Shown: piece after piece, positions 53,596-64,000 of the stretch | Numbering within the stretch: the stretch's first letter is position 1 | Layout of the letters: each line of letters starts with the position of its first letter | Assembly: GCA_022559985.1 (NCBI GenBank) | Contig: JAFJTR010000111.1 | Coordinates: 23,238-87,237, forward strand | Origin: Parastagonospora avenae f. sp. tritici 18332-5 | Taxonomy: Eukaryota > Ascomycota > Dothideomycetes > Pleosporales > Phaeosphaeriaceae | Direction of reading: 5' to 3' | Length of the DNA stretch: 64,000 nt | The notes under the pieces: model-generated | The model's database searches: none | Told to the model about the DNA's origin: nothing | Seen by the model: the letters and a program-made list of their open reading frames with translations, nothing else | Program-made: the position numbers and the translations under genes

Positions 53596-56500
53596 ATGAA
53601 GGAGGGGAAGAAATGCGCTCGAATACGAGGCAGTGGAAGTGAGGTGTGGTTTTTGTCGACGCGGCTTCGCGGTGATGAAGTGTTCTGGTGCTTTTGACGT
53701 GGCTAGGGCTTCTTTTTGGGATTTTTGTTAGCTTTCTTCTTCTTGTCTTTCAAATACCCGAATGCTTCTTTCTTTGGCCTTTTGGGTGGTATGATTCTGC
53801 TTCTTTGCTAGTTAGCTGGCGTCGGCTTTCTTGCTGTATGGCTTTGAGTAGTTGGATATGAACTTTTTTGTGGAGTGTTGGATTTGTTCTTGAACATGTG
53901 ATGTGCTGTTGCGATGTAACTCACGCAATAGCTATGGGTGTGTAGCATGGGGAGGTAGTACTGCTACCCCCCTCATCAGCGCTAGCATTGCATAAGTTCC
54001 GCGCGCGCGTCTCCATTTCGAACTTTCCACCACCCCCTCGCGATATTTCAAGACACTCGAAAGTCTTGTTCGAATAGTTGGTAGGCTTGTGTATCCTTTT
54101 GGCGCGGTTGTGCGAAGGCGCATCGTCGTAGTTGTCGCAAATGACCAACCTCGTCTGCCGAGCGGGATGATTGAGGACTTCTAGTGTGCGGGGTGGAGGA
54201 GTTGATTGGAGGGATGGGCGAATCTGGACGCTGGTGAGATTAGAAAAAGACCTTCGAATTGCGGAGGGGCAGGGTGCGAGCTTGGGGGTTTAAGGGCTGG
54301 CATGGCTGGTGAATTGACACTGGCATAGAGTAGCGCGCAATGCCAGTCTGTTAATATTATAACATCATCGCCTCAAAGTATAAAATCCAGTCTTCTTCAA
54401 ATCAACGAACAATTCTCTTTCTTTGTCGTAGTATTGATAAAAGTCGCTCTAGGCATGCATGCAGACCTAAGGATGCGTAGCAGACTTTGGGGTCCATATC
54501 CCTGGAGAATTGCAGTTGCTTTAGTGCTTCTTACTCTTAATTCATAAGTCCTGCGTGTTAGAATCTTAATTGATTATTACAATTCTAGTAGTGGGGTAGC
54601 TTTTTCTCTAATTGAGATCTCCTCGCTCTATAGAATTGTGCTATTGTTGTGAAGGCTATTTTTTTCGCTACTGTATCTTCTCCGGCGTTAGGACGTCTAA
54701 CATGCTCTCTCGAGGCAGAGATCAATTATTTGTAGCAGTGAGAAGCATAATAGGTGCAAGAGATTGTCAGATTATCATCTGTTCAGTCTCGTTCGTACGA
54801 GTGAATGAAGAGTTGCTCGGAGGTCGAATTGCGGAAGAACAAAGGCCTCGCGAGTAGCAGTTCATATGCTGTATTTTGAGTTCGAAAATTTGCTCAGTTA
54901 TGATGCATTAGCTTGATTGCTAAGCTGAATTAAGCGCGTGGACAAAGGATTGATTGTGAGTGAGCAAGACATCGCGATGTGCGATCAATTCGCGGTCGAA
55001 AAGTTTTGGTCTAACAAACAGTTAGTTGTAATGGTGGTGCTACCCCTACGTGACTAGGAGGCTGTTTTGCATATCAAGAGTGGCGCCTAGCTAGCACGTG
55101 TAAGCAATGTGCGGTGTTGTTGAAGATTTGGGGCGTGGACGAGACCGGAAGGCGTGTAGGTAGGATTAATGACTTCATTGGTTGTGCTAATTCTGAGACT
55201 GTTCGACTTGGTTTCAATATGCTAGTTCAAAGACTATTGAAATGAGTGATTTTTTATTCATCCTCTGGGGCGTTGATGGGGCTGTAAGTGTCCTAGCATG
55301 TTGTGGAGCAGTGTTGATTGATAACGACACCAGCTCATCGTCAACGTGCGAGCTCAAAGACTGTTAAAAGATTGTTTGTGTGTCACGCTCTGAGATGCGC
55401 AAGAGACACAGATGTGTGGAGAATTGTTCAGATTTCATGACTTGCGCATTTGCATGAGACTACAGATTCGCATGCTCTGTAGCTTCTCCAGTGTCTTGCA
55501 TTTATGTATGTAGTTTTACTCACTGGGGTATTACTGTTCCTGCTAGCAATAATTGCGTTGGGTTCGAGAGTCCGAAAGCGAGCCCGGAAGAGAGGGACGG
55601 ACAGTAAATCCTTATGTTGGACTGCACTTCAGCTGCCACAGCGCTTCCAACGGTCGGTGTTACTACCAGCCACTATTACAGTCTACTCCCAGTCTATACC
55701 GTGAGTATCGCCGCCTGGGTAGATAGGCCGTACCCAGCCCAAGCATCGCAGAGTCCTAGAGCACTCGTATCCGGCCCAAGCATCTTGGGATCCTAGAGCA
55801 CTGCCTGTGCTGCGCCTCTTTAAATTTTCCGCTTCGGATGGTTTTGGTTGGAGTGGTCCGGGGCTACATACTGGATGCGGTCTGCCCAGCAAGTAGGCTT
55901 GTCAGGGGCATATGTATATCTCGGTCCGTTCTCTGAACATCGTGAATATGAAGCCTTATCTGCCGTTGATAACACGTGATCTTGGCTGTACTACGGCTAC
56001 GGGCCGTATATAGATAGACCTTAGCGACCAACACCCAAGATAATCTGCCCTGAAGTGGGGTGTAGCTTGCGAAGCCTTGCTTCGTAGCCATAATAGTAAT
56101 ACCGAATGTTGGAAGCGCTACGACCTCGGAAACCTTGGAATGCAGGTCGTTGCAGGGTATTACGAGCGAGGAAGTTAAGAGTCTAGAGTGTTAATTTGTG
56201 CTTGGGGAAGGAATCTTCCAGTACCTAGAAGTCATTTGTCGCACAGTATGAGCGTATCATTAACCGTACGACTTCCACACGACGTTGACAGCTTACAAAG
56301 TTTATTTTGAGATTGGATCGTGCTGGCCGAAAGAGGCATACACATCTTGGTTCTCGCATTTCGCTGCAAGTCATAAACGTGCTATTTCGGAGCCGACCGA
56401 GCTTTAGCATAACTACGGCAGCACCTTCAGGAAAAACAACAAAGCCAAGTGACGGCTTTCGCGCCGCGGGAATAGAAGACTTCCTGAGATGTGTTGGCGG

Positions 56501-57236
56501 CGCGGCCGTGTACCAAGACACCACGCGCGAAACATCATTTCCACATCTTCATCGGCCCGCGGACTGCTGTCTTTACTGTTCCAGTTTCCAGGTCGCTATC
56601 GACATCGCTTCGCTAGTTCCCACCATCAGATCTAGGCCTGGTTACCCCTGGATGCACGCCACGCTCGCCTAGCGCCATACGGCGGGCCCGTCCCGACTAC
56701 ATCCCACCATTCATCACCACGCGCTTGCATCAGTCTTCAGCCACGACTACAACCCACCGCTCAATACCACCCGTTCGCTTCAGCCACGCGCACTTTTCCC
56801 AGCTGGAGACGCCGATGGTGAACTCGTCTGCGCGTGATTTTCATCAGGGTTAAGCGGAACGCTAACGCTATCCGGCAGACCCCTTCACCATGGTCGCATC
56901 GCCAGAATGCGTACCTGCAGATGTGGCTGTTCTTGGGATCTTCTCACAGGCCGCACAAGGCCAAATAAGCCCGAATTGACTCAAACTCATCCCCTCGTGG
57001 CTTGCGTCTTCCAGCTGTTGATAGTCAAGCCCAGCTACGCCTAGCAAAATACAATGAATGGCTTTGGTGCAGCCGTAATGAGTCCGGGGGGGGGGGCATA
57101 AAGTAGACACAACCTCCTCATGTTAACTGTTTTCCTTTCAACGACTTTCTCGGTTTGTTCGTGGCTATTGTAGTCGTCCTCTCGCTCGTCCTATATTATT
57201 ACTTAATACAGTCACTCTTTCTAATACTTAATCAAC
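53596..57236. other. 3.6 kb AT-rich, gene-empty spacer
   Basis: From about 54300 to 55600 the DNA is markedly AT-rich with no supported gene. At 55737-55802 a ~29-37 bp unit (GCCCAAGCATC...CCTAGAGCACT) is tandemly repeated twice. At 57086-57096 there is a run of 11 G about 140 bp before the GH16 start. A short minus-strand frame near 53921-54148 has no recognisable feature. Confidence 0.5.
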
Positions 57237-60153
57237 ATGCCTTCCTCGTCACTCATTCTAAGCGTTGGCGCTGTCCTTGCTACTCTCTCCTCCACTGCTC
57301 TCGCTACCAAGTACGACAAGCACGAAGTGTACAACTCCAAGAATTGGCTCGATGCGTTCGAGTTCAAACAGGACGAATTCAACCATGGTTACGTTAACTA
57401 CGTCAATGAGGTTACCGCGAAGGCCACAAAGCTCTACAAGATCGAAGGCAACGATGTCGTCTTCGGTCCCGATGGTACCGAGACTCTAGACGTCAATGGA
57501 CCTGGACGCAAGAGTGTCCGTCTCGAGGGCAAGACCGACTACAACAAGGGTCTCTTTATCCTCGATGTCAAGCAGATGCCTGGTGTCTGTGGCATGTGGC
57601 CAGCCTTTTGGTCTCTGGGCCGCGAGCCCTGGCCCGTAAAGGGAGAGGCAAGTGAATCATACATCCAATGCACTTAGGCAGTGTACTGATACTATATAGA
57701 TTGACATCATCGAAGGCGTAAACGACAACCAAGTCAACAAAATCACCCTCCATACTAACACCAACTGCAAAGTCAACGGTCTCGGTCAGACTAACCCCCA
57801 AGTCCACAACGACTGCGCCCTTGAGACTGGAGGCACACTCGGTTGCGACGTCAATGAAGTCCGCACCAACTCCTTCGGCAAGAACTTCAACAACATCAAA
57901 GGTCCGCGTAACAGCGGTGGCGGTGGTTACTACGTCACGGAATGGGACAGCGATGCGATTCGCACTTGGTTCTTCCCAAGGGACCAGATACTCCCAGCCA
58001 CTCTTCTTTCTGACAACCCTGACACCTCGCGATTCGGCCGTCCAGCGGCGAACTTCCAGGGTGATTGCAACATTGACGAGAGGTTCAAAGATCAGCGTTT
58101 CATCTGTAAGTCCACTCCTACACCACTCCCATAGAGCAACCACTAATGCTCTCTAGTCACAAACAACTTCTGCGGCGACTGGGCCGGCAATGTCTTCGGC
58201 TCCACCCCCGGCTGCCCTCTACAAAAGGACGAAGCGGGCAAGGAGTTGAGCCCGATGGATTCGTGCAAGAAGTATGTCGCGAAGAACCCTGACGTCTTCA
58301 AGAATCAGGCGTGGAAGATTGGGTCGTTCAGGACGTTTAAGAAGAAGCCTTCAGTTACTTCTTCGCCGGCGTCCATGTCGAGCACTTCTTCATCTGCGTC
58401 GGCTTCAAGCACTGTGGTCTCTTCTTCGAGCACCACGGTCTCGTCATCGTCCAGCAGTGTGTCCTCGTCCAGCTCGGCTTCTTCGTCGGCTTCGTCCAGC
58501 ACCCTGGTTAGTTCGTCATCGTCGGTTGCATCGAGCACGGAGATCAGCTCTTCTTCGGCGTACGCTTCCAGCACTCTGGTTAGCTCGCCTTCGTCTTCGC
58601 ATGTCGTGAGCAGCTCGGATGTGTCTAGCAGCTCTGTTCACGTTACCAGCAGCTCTAGCGCATCCAGCCACTCTGACCACACTACCAGCAGCTCTGTCGC
58701 ATCCAGCAGCTCTGTCGAATCCAGCAGCTCCATTGTATCTAGCAGCTCTGAGCACTTCACCAGCAGCTCCAGCACGGATGCCTCAGCTTCGTCGGCTACT
58801 CTCTCATCATCTGTTGCGCACGTCACATCCTCAACTGACGTCCACATTACTGCTACATCGTCAGATCCCTCTTCAACTTCTTCCACTGCTGCATCATCTG
58901 TTGATGTACACAGCTCGTCATCCATCGAGCATGCTTCTGTTTCTTCTTCCGCTGTTTCCTCTACCATCGATGGACACAGCTCTTTGTCGACCGACAATGC
59001 TTCTGTTTCTTCCTCTGCATCATCTTCTGTCAATGTACACGGCTCTTCTTCTACTGAGCTTGCTTCCGCCTCATCTTCCGAGGCGCCCGCATCTACCAGC
59101 TCGATCGACTCCCATGGCCAGTCTTCGAGCACTCTCTCTTCTTCATCCTCTGGTTCCACGTACTCCGCTGGCTCCAGCTCCAGCTCTAGCTCAAGCGCTT
59201 CAGCCTACTACTATGGTGGTGACTCAGCTGCTTCCTCCAGCGCGTCTGGCTATGGCGACAAGGCCCCTAGCACTTCTTGCACCACTTCCAGTGCTAAGGC
59301 GACTTCATCTGCTCCCGTCCACCTCGTCCACTCGGAGTCTGCTCCTACATACGGCGACAATCATGCCTCATACCCAGTCAGCTCCATCAAGAAGAACGAC
59401 TACCCGTATCTTCCTGAGTTCAATTCCGCGACTCCTATCTACCCCGCCCCTACATCCGTGCCCGCACACGGTACGGACAAGCCCAAGCCTTCTCACACCA
59501 TCACTACGACGTACACAACTACATACGTCGATGTATGCGAGACGGGCTACATCACGAAGACTACTACCTTTGCGGTGACTTACGCACTTACCGCAACTTC
59601 TGAGGCCGGCAAGCCTGTCACACCACCTGCATATGGCTGGGACGTCACAACGAAGGTATGCGATAAGGGCTGTGGCAACGGACCAAAGACCGTCACCGTC
59701 ACCGTGCCATGCACGAAGTGCAACTACATCGCTACTCCCACTCCAGAACTTCCCGCAGGCAAGCCTACTCCCGCCGTCCCCGAAGCACACAAAACAATGC
59801 CCGCTGTCCCTGCTGTGCACACGCCTACTCCCATGATCCCCGATTCTGAGACCATCACCACCAAGATCTACCAGACAAAGATCATCACGCTCAGCAAGGT
59901 GCCTGCTCCCGCAGCTTCTCAGTCGAAGCCCGCCGAGGTCCCAGCCGCCAGCAAGCCTGTTGTGCCGGCTTATGGTACGGGTGTACCAGCAAAGCCTGCC
60001 GGTAACAACGGCACGATGAGCGTTGGAACGGGCGTCAAGCCTGTCGCCAGCAAGACTGGATACGCGCCACCGATATTCACGGGCGCGGCAGCGGGGATGC
60101 AAGTTGGTGATGTTGTAGGACTCGTTGCTGTTGCTGTTGCGATGGTACTGTAA
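57237..60153 (+). CDS. GH16 endo-glucanase-like, Ser-rich GPI-anchored cell-wall enzyme
   Basis: There are three exons, 57237-57647, 57700-58105 and 58157-60153, giving 937 residues. Intron 1 (52 bp) has a GC-AG boundary: GAG/GCAAGT ... TACTGAT ... TATAG. It splits the GH16 active-site motif, and splicing gives GEIDIIEG (nucleophile Glu137, acid/base Glu142). Intron 2 is 51 bp (GTAAGT...CTAATG...CTCTAG). The signal peptide is residues 1-22. The catalytic domain runs to about residue 310 with PAFWSLGREPWP, TEWDSDAIRTWFFP and TNNFCGDWAGNVF. A long Ser-rich mucin-like region, TTTYTTTYV-type repeats and a C-terminal GPI signal (VGLVAVAVAMVL) follow. It probably cleaves or remodels beta-1,3/1,4-glucans at the wall. 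Confidence 0.92.
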
Positions 60154-60374
60154 GATGTGAGATGAGCAAGCGAAGTAAAGTGAATTTAATATGTAATGTA
60201 TTTGGATTGATGACGTTTGATTCTTAAAAATCATGCTTGCGATGATGCTGCACTCGTGAAAATGGGTTCTTGTTTGCATGACCGCTTGCTTGCTCTGGCG
60301 GCAAATTTTGTGAGGCAGTTATAGTGAACCCATCTTTCCGGACGTGCTGGCCAGACAGCATCTTTGCATCTGCC

Positions 60375-60820
60375 ATGGCCCAACCCGCAGCTACAGTCCC
60401 AGTGCCCCGGTTAATCCCCGTCTTCCCACAAGAGATTACACTAATCATTCTAGAACATCTAGAACTAATCGACCTAGTTACCCTCTTCTTCCGAAATCCT
60501 ACCTGGACGGAACTGTTCGACAGCGACAATACCATGAGACAAAGGATGTTCCGCCTCCCGAGGGAGAAGACTACGAGGCATGCCGATGACTCAGAACAAG
60601 CCACATGGATACAAGAGCAATGGACGCAGATGCAAGCAAAGATGAAGCCTATCGAAACGTCCGCGGACAATGATAGAATGGGACCATCCGGCCGGAGATA
60701 TGGTGGCTTGCTCATCGCGACGATCTAGATGACAACAAAGGAGATAACCACGACGATGAATTTCGGAGGCGGTTGCGAGCGAGACGAGATAGGCTCTATA
60801 GAGGACAGAGCTGGAGATGA
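60375..60820 (+). pseudogene. F-box protein, short copy with frameshift
   Basis: From the ATG at 60375 the product starts MAQPAATVPVPRLIPVFPQE, followed by F-box helices (ITLIILEHLELIDLVTLFFR; MRQRMFRLPREK) and a WIQEQWTQMQAKM helix. The frame runs out at 60728. One frame away the protein-like sequence continues (RPEIWWLAHRDDLDDNKGDN, FRRRLRARRDRLYRGQSWR) to a stop at 60820, so a frameshift near 60690 is inferred. It might still make a 118-residue F-box-only protein. First of three tandem copies; related to 39572-40373. Confidence 0.55.
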
Positions 60821-61428
60821 AGACGGCTTATAAGTTCAGAAAAAGGTGCGAGGACTTCAAGTGAGGAAGGTAAGTGGTGGCAAAGAATAATATGGTGCGT
60901 TTGAGCATATTTGTGTTACGAATATCTACAATATAGAATACGAGGAGCATAGTCAATCAGTGAGCATGGGTTGTGAGATCAGAACGTTTCGGCAATACTT
61001 CATCAAAAACCATGTTCACAAACCTGAAAGACTATGTCATCTCATGAATCCACTGACTTTCGGACTTTAGAGTGTTGAAGTGGGAGAACGTGAGGAGAAA
61101 GCTCATGAGTTGAGGACAGGTTGTATATAGACTTTTGGTTGCCAAGATGGGTGAATGACCAGGTCATGTGACCCTTCAACATGGAGGAGCCAAATTTCAA
61201 ACGCTAACGGATTTCAAAATTGTCTACCGAAACATGGGCGCATTGCTCGACAAGGAGTGAGACCCGTCGTATAAGGGCACAGTTGGTCTTTTGATCACAC
61301 CGCCTTCATCATACTGTATGATTTTTGCACATGACAATCTGTGCGACCTCGCAGCAAACTTGGGTGTCGCATGAATGGTAAGCATCTCCGGCTAGCTATT
61401 CTAGATGTACACCATCGTCACTTCGAGC

Positions 61429-61690
61429 ATGGCTCAATCAGCATCCGCAATTCCATTACCCCTGCTGATTCCCACCTGTCGAGAAAATGGAATCTTGTTG
61501 GGGGCCCTAGATGGACGAGAATTTTTGATGACTGAGACAGGGTACGAGCCTTCATGTTCCGCGTCCCCAAACGTCTCGAGCATGCTGATAACGCATCACG
61601 GGTCACATGGGTGGAATCATGGTAGCTATAATAGTTATAGAAGTGCAACGACGCAGATTCCTAGAATCTGCATTAACACGTATATAAATA
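61429..61690 (+). pseudogene. F-box paralogue remnant, truncated
   Basis: It starts MAQSASAIPLPLLIPT like the neighbour, then loses the F-box core by deletion. After a frameshift it resumes family sequence (FMFRVPKRLEHADNAS, VTWVESW). A solo LTR begins 12 bp after the last recognisable part. It is non-functional. Confidence 0.55.
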
Positions 61691-61701
61691 TGTTCTATTT
61701 T

Positions 61702-61916
61702 TGTTAGTAGGCCTTGTACGATCGTACAGGTGAATAACAACAACGAGGTTCTTCTGGTGACTAGTATTGGTATTGATTGATCTATGAACGTGGGTGCTAC
61801 GAAGGTATGCCTGAGCGCAGCGCAAGTCGGGTCGAAGTAGGATCGAACAAGGATCGAGTCGGCTCGTCGGTCAGTGTTGAGCAGACGACGTCTCTACCGA
61901 AACTCATGATCCGACA
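61702..61916 (+). repeat. solo LTR, family D complete copy (215 bp)
   Basis: It begins TGTTAGTAGGCCTTGTACGA and ends ATGATCCGACA, with a perfect ATTTT target-site duplication (61697-61701 and 61917-61921). Its first half matches 17296-17404 on the opposite strand. Confidence 0.92.
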
Positions 61917-62141
61917 ATTTTCGAATATATCTAGCCGCAATAGTTTGTATCTCCTGAAATAACCAAGGTTAGACTTCTAACATTGCTACCTGCGCTTAAG
62001 CGTTAGTATAGCTAGCCAGCTAGCTAATATTTATTGAATCTCTTGCTCCGTACACGTGGTCTTGCAGCAAACCTTCCAGTTGTACATATCATCGGCTTCA
62101 CTACCCACATATTCTGGCCACGCACTATCTTCGCTCAAGCC

Positions 62142-63254
62142 ATGGCTCAACCTACTGCTACAAATGCAGAGCTCATGCTGCGTGTTCTATACCACACGAG
62201 CTCACACTCATGATCATAGATTACCTAGAACTGGTCGACCTTGTCACTCTTTACTGCCTCAACTCCGACTGGATGAAGACTTTCGACTGCGATGAAGTTA
62301 CAAGATTGAGGATGTTTCGTCTGTCCAGAAAAATGAATGAATCAGGACTCGCGAAATGGGTGCAAGAGCAGTGGGAAAAGACGTACACAGAGATCGAAGA
62401 CAGCAAACATACGCCATAAGACTTCTGGGTCCAGATTCGTATCAACCCATACCTCAAATCATAACCAGACCACACAGAAGATACTTCCACCTCCAGTTGT
62501 GTCGAAGACACGTACTGCATGTTCGGCGGCCCACGTCACTCCAAAACTGGGCGAGGCCCCCCAAACTTCCTCGAGACGGAGAATCTCAATACCCGACACC
62601 TGAAGCTCCCACAAGGCCATGAAATTCGAGCGAAGGCCTTGATCGAGTCCATGTTCGTTTCCTATCCGCCGGTAACTCGCACTGAGCTCTACGGTTCTGT
62701 AGTCGGTCCGCCTACGATGTGGGCAAGACGGATAGTCAGATCCTCCTCAGAGTCTTGGGAAGAGAGTACAGGGTAAAAGATTAGACAGGTCTATGTCTCG
62801 CGGTAGAATTGGGGAGCAACATGTGAACACACTTTACCCCGCCATAGTACGATACTTGTAGTGGTGAATAAGTGAGATTCGGACCGTGACACTATGGGAT
62901 TGCGCGAAGGCAGCCGAGAGACGCGATTAACTGTATGACTCAGGGGAAGTTGTGGCCGGCAATGCTGTGGCGCATCAAGCATGGCATTCCGCTGGAGGAT
63001 GACTAAGACAATCGATAAGACGCAGGTCGGGTCGATGAGGTTGTGGAAGTAGTCGGTGAGGGCCAGGATGTTGTGGAAGACGATGCAGAAGATGCAGGAC
63101 AGGAGAGTCGATCTGATGAAGTTGCGGGGAATGTGGGCGTATCTGAGGAGATGCTATTGTAGAAGAAAAGAAGGAAGAAGAGGTAGATGAAGGGTCGGAG
63201 GATGAAGAAGGCAGCGAGTATGAGCTGCAGAGTGGGTCGGGTGATAGCGATTAA
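62142..63254 (+). pseudogene. F-box protein with acidic tail, decayed copy
   Basis: The start MAQPTATNAELM shifts frame into IPHELTLMIIDYLELVDLVT, an F-box, then RMFRLSRKMNES and KWVQEQWEKTYTEIED. Two TAA stops follow, at 62417-62419 and 62462-62464, both one C-to-T change from CAA, but family sequence continues in the same frame: HEIRAKALIESMFVSYPPVT, matching VRARKLLDLLFVSYPPVTRI in the 39.6-40.4 kb copy. An acidic tail (DEVVEVVGEGQDVVEDDAED; EGSEDEEGSEYELQSGSGDS) with a further frame change ends at 63254. The shared tail shows that the family encodes F-box plus acidic C-terminus. Confidence 0.6.
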
Positions 63255-64000
63255 GCATAGGTTGCGACCCTGGAGCTGTATTTAAGAGTCGGTAAAATTC
63301 TTCACGAACATCGCTGTCGCGTACAAGTAAGGCTCCATTCTCCTGCCATGCGCACTAAAGGCCGCATCTGTTCGAACTCGCTCGACTTGAACTGGCGACC
63401 TCCTTCGAGACTATCCTACAAGTCACACCCTAGCCTATACATTTTTGAAAAATTACTAGACTAAGATAAATCCGTGAAAATACCTTTACAAAAGCAGTTT
63501 TAGCTTTAGCTATCATGTGCTATTCGCTGTAGTACACAGGAATATGCACAAATAGCTGCGCTGTATAGTAGGCGTCTTTGTTTCCGCAGATACACGGGTC
63601 GCTTGGCTCAGAATAGATCCTCTAATCCGCTTTTTGGTGTGTTTTGGGGGTGCGCGACTCGCTTATATACTACTGTCAGATATGTCGCGTATTAGAGGAC
63701 TAGTTGCTGTCAGATAGCTAGTGTTGCGCGTCATTATCTTCACGACTAGGAATAGTTAAGTAACACAAAGCTCAGATGTAACACTACAAACAAAAACCAG
63801 AACACGTAGCAGAATACAAGACGAAGAGAAAAATCAATCAAGTCATCACACTTCAATCCAGGTCCATCCACTGAACCTATTTAATCTAACAACTACCATA
63901 GATGTTGGTAGGGTCTTAGCACTAGTGCTGAAAGGAAATAACGATAACTAGGAATGCATTCTGTTCGGTGATTGTTGTTGATTCATGTTACGGAGGAGGA
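63255..64000. other. intergenic, no gene seen
   Basis: This is AT-rich terminal sequence of the window with no supported frame, RNA gene or repeat partner. Confidence 0.5.

Noticed and set aside
55900..56033. Possible further solo LTR (minus strand TGTTGGTCGC...CCCCTGACA)
   Set aside because: It has LTR-like ends and a TATA-like stretch, but the flanks AGGCT / CCCAA do not match and there is no second copy in the window.
58638..59159. 173-residue acidic minus-strand ORF
   Set aside because: It is antisense to the Ser-rich region of the GH16 gene; Ser codons read backwards give Glu/Asp.

Overview
This window looks like nuclear DNA of a filamentous ascomycete, probably a Dothideomycete of the Pleosporales type; the class is inferred from gene style, not proven. 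The evidence is intron-poor genes with 48-54 bp introns (GTAAGT-like donors, CTAAC/CTGAC branch sites, YAG acceptors), a GPI-anchored fungal GH16 enzyme, a fungal Bye1-type PHD/TFIIS/SPOC protein, and many coding remnants whose stops sit where CAA, CAG or CGA codons would be expected, as repeat-induced point mutation (RIP) would produce.

There are three compartments. (1) From 1 to about 34 kb the window is gene-poor and repeat-rich. It holds solo LTRs of five families (many with intact 5-bp target-site duplications), broken genes (a 5' Argonaute-like fragment, several uncharacterised pseudogenes, a decayed CCCH / zinc-knuckle locus) and a few intact genes: a Ser-rich protein with a C-terminal membrane region, an alpha/beta hydrolase, a DAO-type FAD oxidoreductase and a large calpain-like protease with GRGGYN repeats. 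(2) From 34.4 to 53.6 kb is a housekeeping block of closely packed genes: a secreted/GPI 5'-nucleotidase, an unrecognised conserved-looking protein, a decayed F-box gene, two membrane proteins, a Sft1/Bet1 SNARE, an Age2-type ArfGAP, a ZNF830/CCDC16-like nuclear protein and a Bye1-like transcription factor. (3) From 53.6 to 64 kb an AT-rich spacer is followed by a GH16 cell-wall glucanase and a tandem cluster of decaying F-box genes, one with a solo LTR at its edge.

Functionally, SFT1 and AGE2 lie tail-to-tail and both act in Golgi/endosomal vesicle traffic. The ZNF830-like gene and BYE1 are divergent and both nuclear. The left and right edges carry a lineage-type F-box family with an acidic C-terminal tail, every copy of which appears to be degenerating. 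No convincing tRNA, rRNA, CRISPR or complete autonomous transposon was seen. The most unusual items are the RGGYN-repeat calpain, the truncated Argonaute, the three-frame CCCH/zinc-knuckle locus with an ATGA overlap, and the repeated C-to-T-type stops across unrelated genes.
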